Positions 5,337-7,223 of a stretch of DNA of 7,223 bases are shown piece by piece (within the stretch, counting starts at the first letter, position 1; the number at the start of each line of letters is the position of its first letter). The position numbers and the translations under genes were made by a program. The stretch covers positions 1 through 7,223 of the forward strand of contig JAEXXW010000238.1 in NCBI GenBank assembly GCA_023405565.1, given 5' to 3'. The DNA is from Pseudomonadota bacterium. GTDB taxonomy: Bacteria; Pseudomonadota; Alphaproteobacteria; Rhizobiales; Xanthobacteraceae. The notes under the pieces were generated by a model that was given only the letters and a program-made list of their open reading frames with translations, was not told where the DNA came from and made no database searches.

Positions 5337-5361
5337 AATCTCGCCAATTCTTGATGCCGAG

Positions 5362-6297
5362 ATGAGAGATGTTCACCAATCAAAATCCGCCGACCTGTTC
5401 ACACTCAGTGTGTTTCTCGCGGTCGCGAACCATCGCAGCTTTCGCGCGGCGTCGGTCGAGCTCAATGTCACCCGATCGGCGGTCAGTCACTCGGTGAAGA
5501 GTCTTGAGCAACGCCTCGGCGTGCGCCTGTTCAATCGAACGACGCGCAGCGTTTCATTGACCGAGGCGGGTGAGCGCCTTGCCGCGAAGCTCCGTCCAGC
5601 CATGTCGTCGATCACGGAAGCACTGCAGGAGGTCGACGACTTCCGTGGCACGCCCAGCGGCACAGTTCGGATCAACGCCAGCGATGTGGCGATCCGCATG
5701 ATCCTGCGGCCGCTGCTCGCCCGGTTTCGCAAGACCTATCCCGAGGTCCATCTCGATATCGTAACGGATGGGCGATTGGGGGATATCGTCGCCGAAGGTT
5801 TCGATGCCGGCATTCGCCTTGCCGAGGCCGTGCCGCAGGACATGATCGCGGTCCGGCTCATCGATACCGTACGCTTCGCAACGGTCGCTTCACCCAAATA
5901 TTTCGAGGCCCATGGTCGGCCAACCGTACCCCAGGACCTGTATCAACATGACTGCATCCGCTTCCGCTTCGAGAGCGGGGCGATCTATCGCTGGGAATTC
6001 GAGCGACATGGCATTGCGGAGACGATCAACGTCGCCGGGCCGCTCACGCTAACAGACCAGGTGCTGATGGTGGACGCCGCCATTGACAGTATCGGGATTG
6101 CTTTTGTTCCCGACTTTCTTGTCGGTGACGCCATACGGGAGGGCCAACTCGAGCGCGTGCTGGACGAATGGTGCCCGGCGTTTCAGGGCGTGTGCCTCTA
6201 TTATCCCGGCCGTCGTCACGTCTCATCCGGCCTGCGAGCGCTGATCGAGACGATCAAACGGCAGGCCGTAAATTCGGAGATGCAGCCGCAAAATTAG
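5362..6297 (+). CDS. LysR-family transcriptional regulator
   Basis: The 311-residue protein is a complete LysR-type regulator. The N-terminal winged helix-turn-helix spans about 10-70 (DLFTLSVFLAVANHRSF, then AASVELNVTRSAVSHSVKSL, then RLGVRLFNRTTRSVSLTEAG). It is followed by a linker helix and a two-lobe effector-binding domain (from about SGTVRINASDVA to the end). The motifs DAGIRLAEAVPQDM and LYYPGRRHVSSGLRALI are typical of the large LysR branch that often controls divergent enzyme genes. The effector cannot be told. The ATG at 5362 is preferred; the in-frame TTG at 5323 would place the candidate operator inside the coding region, though the ribosome-binding site before 5362 is weak. It probably regulates the divergent hydrolase and itself. 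It ends about 105 bases before the tRNA gene; a weak hairpin (ATCTG/CAGAT, 6299-6316) follows the stop. Confidence 0.93.
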   Translation: MRDVHQSKSADLFTLSVFLAVANHRSFRAASVELNVTRSAVSHSVKSLEQRLGVRLFNRTTRSVSLTEAGERLAAKLRPAMSSITEALQEVDDFRGTPSGTVRINASDVAIRMILRPLLARFRKTYPEVHLDIVTDGRLGDIVAEGFDAGIRLAEAVPQDMIAVRLIDTVRFATVASPKYFEAHGRPTVPQDLYQHDCIRFRFESGAIYRWEFERHGIAETINVAGPLTLTDQVLMVDAAIDSIGIAFVPDFLVGDAIREGQLERVLDEWCPAFQGVCLYYPGRRHVSSGLRALIETIKRQAVNSEMQPQN

Positions 6298-6402
6298 CAT
6301 CTGACAAAGGCCAGATAGCATTTGGGCGTGTGGTCGCACTATGGAGGGAAAACGGCGGCTTTCGGCGGCAAGTCGTTCGCTAAACTGGCGATTTTGGTCT
6401 TC

Positions 6403-6492
6403 TGGCGGAAGGGGTGGGATTCGAACCCACGGTACCCTTGCAGGCACGCCGGTTTTCAAGACCGGTGCCTTAAACCACTCGGCCACCCTTCC
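6403..6492 (-). tRNA. tRNA-Ser (anticodon UGA)
   Basis: Read on the minus strand from 6492, the acceptor GGAAGGG pairs with CCCTTCC near the 3' end, followed by discriminator G and an encoded CCA (6405-6403). The anticodon stem CCGGT/ACCGG encloses the loop CTTGAAA with anticodon TGA, which reads UCA serine codons. A long variable arm and the T-arm GTGGG-TTCGAAT-CCCAC are present. Class II length (90 bases with CCA) and G at the discriminator both fit serine. The open frame across it that reads MAEWFKAPVLKTG is the usual spurious translation of tRNA-Ser. Confidence 0.98.
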
Positions 6493-6501
6493 GTCGGCGC
6501 T

Positions 6502-6530
6502 TCAATGGGGGATGCCGGCGGGGTTTGCAA
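6502..6530 (-). promoter_or_regulatory. Possible promoter of tRNA-Ser
   Basis: On the minus strand TTGCAA (6530-6525) and CATTGA (6507-6502) are 17 bases apart, and the second ends 9 bases before the tRNA 5' end. The spacing and position are right for a stable-RNA promoter. The boxes are only partial matches, so this is tentative. Confidence 0.3.
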
Positions 6531-6574
6531 GCGTCACGGCAAATCCGTCCGGTCCCGACGCCAATACCATATTA

Positions 6575-6599
6575 ACCATTTGAACGTGCGGACCATTTG
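6575..6599. repeat. Direct repeat ACCATTTG in the rlpA upstream region
   Basis: ACCATTTG occurs at 6575-6582 and 6592-6599, a 17-base period, in the 176-base gap between the divergent tRNA-Ser and rlpA genes. The left copy overlaps TTAACCAT (6572-6579), which resembles a half-site of the alphaproteobacterial cell-cycle regulator CtrA. Regulation of rlpA is possible but unproven. Confidence 0.5.
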
Positions 6600-6668
6600 C
6601 GTGTCGCTCGGGTCACGCTATGGTGAATCGAGGGCAGGGGAAGGCCCTTGGGACGCATTGGGGACGGA

Positions 6669-7223
6669 ATGCCGTCAAATCGGGGGAATTTATCAGGCGC
6701 AGTTCGCGCGGTCGCTGCTGTTGCAGCGTGTCTGTCGCTGGCCAATTGCGCCTCGTCGGACAAATTCGCCCGCAAGGTTGATCCGAAATATGGCGTTTCC
6801 GCCAGCCCGCGCGTGGTCGAGCTGGGCGAACGTGCGCCGAAGGGGGGAGGCGTCTATCGCGTTGGCAAGCCCTATATGGTGGCTGGCCGCACCTACAATC
6901 CGGAAGAGAACGCGAACTACAAGACCGAAGGACTGGCATCCTGGTACGGCACGGACTTCCACGGACGACTCACCGCCAACGGTGAGGTCTTTGATATGGA
7001 ATCGATTACGGCGGCGCATCCGACCTTGCCGCTGCCGTCCTATGTGCGTGTCACCAACCAGGCGAACAAGAAGTCGCTGATCGTGCGCGTGAATGACCGC
7101 GGGCCCTTCCACGGCAATCGCGTGCTCGATGTCTCGCACAAGAGCGCGCAGTTGCTCGGCTTCAAGGACACCGGCGTAGCGCGGGTGAAGGTCGAATATA
7201 TCGGCCGCGCCGCGCTGGAAGGG
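6669..7223 (+). CDS. rlpA: Septal-ring lytic transglycosylase RlpA, N-terminal part (runs off the window)
   Basis: The 185 residues in the window are open to the edge. A short hydrophobic export signal (about 11-26) ends in LANC, so Cys27 is the probable lipidation site and the protein an outer-membrane lipoprotein. The double-psi beta-barrel domain follows from about 87 to 178: GLASWYGTDFHG (88-99), TANGEVFD (102-109), TAAHPTLPLPSYVRVTN (114-130), VNDRGPF (141-147) and RVLDVSHKSAQLLGF (151-165). His117 and Asp143 lie in the most conserved positions. RlpA cleaves peptidoglycan strands lacking stem peptides at the division septum; many members end in a SPOR domain, which would lie beyond 7223. 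The ATG at 6669 has GGGGA four bases upstream. A TTG at 6648 with AGGGGAAGG before it is an alternative, adding seven residues. The Asn before the lipid Cys is less usual than Gly, Ala or Ser. Confidence 0.93.
   Translation, partial: MPSNRGNLSGAVRAVAAVAACLSLANCASSDKFARKVDPKYGVSASPRVVELGERAPKGGGVYRVGKPYMVAGRTYNPEENANYKTEGLASWYGTDFHGRLTANGEVFDMESITAAHPTLPLPSYVRVTNQANKKSLIVRVNDRGPFHGNRVLDVSHKSAQLLGFKDTGVARVKVEYIGRAALEG

Noticed and set aside
6341..6383. Repeated GGCGGC near the tRNA 3' side as a terminator
   Set aside because: The two copies are direct, not inverted, so they cannot form a stem.
6322..7080. A 252-codon + strand frame spanning tRNA-Ser and the start of rlpA
   Set aside because: It crosses a tRNA gene and uses the wrong frame of rlpA, whose double-psi barrel motifs are unmistakable in another frame.

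Overview
The window reads as a chromosomal segment of an alphaproteobacterium, most likely order Hyphomicrobiales and perhaps close to the Bradyrhizobium/Afipia/Rhodopseudomonas group. This placement is an inference. It rests on the GC-rich sequence, the SoxS / ArsR-type regulator / SoxT module, and a tRNA-Ser gene back to back with an RlpA lipoprotein gene. No similarity search could be run.

Layout. (1) Positions 2-1941, + strand: a likely co-transcribed sulfur module. It encodes a periplasmic SoxS-type thioredoxin, an ArsR-family repressor with the two-cysteine pattern of the persulfide sensors BigR/SqrR, and a YeeE/YedE (SoxT-type) sulfur-compound transporter. A hairpin followed by T residues comes after it. 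(2) 1982-2231: a gene-poor spacer with a perfect 16-bp tandem duplication. (3) 2232-3000: a small glycine-rich hydrophobic protein (+) converging on a YccF-family membrane protein (-), separated by a strong hairpin. A long palindrome lies just upstream of yccF. (4) 3055-3471: about 400 bases with no convincing gene, ending in a 10-bp hairpin. (5) 3472-4237: a two-gene operon, yjhX (TopAI-type topoisomerase I inhibitor toxin, UPF0386) and yjhQ (GNAT-fold antitoxin), one base apart and closed by a perfect 15-bp stem. (6) 4301-6297: a Cys-nucleophile alpha/beta hydrolase (-) divergent from a LysR-type regulator (+), with a T-N11-A palindrome between them. (7) 6403-6492: tRNA-Ser(UGA) on the - strand. 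(8) 6669 to the window end: the N-terminal part of the septal-ring lytic transglycosylase RlpA.

How the genes fit together. In the first module, the regulator probably represses until reactive sulfur species oxidise its two cysteines. SoxT would then bring in a sulfur substrate, and SoxS would keep periplasmic sulfur-carrier thiols reduced. The Sox enzymes themselves are not in the window. The yjhX-yjhQ pair and the hydrolase-LysR pair look like independent accessory modules between housekeeping loci. No integrase, transposase or CRISPR array is visible. The most interesting element is the TopAI/YjhQ toxin-antitoxin pair, whose antitoxin keeps an apparently intact acetyl-CoA-binding loop. I see no wholly new system.
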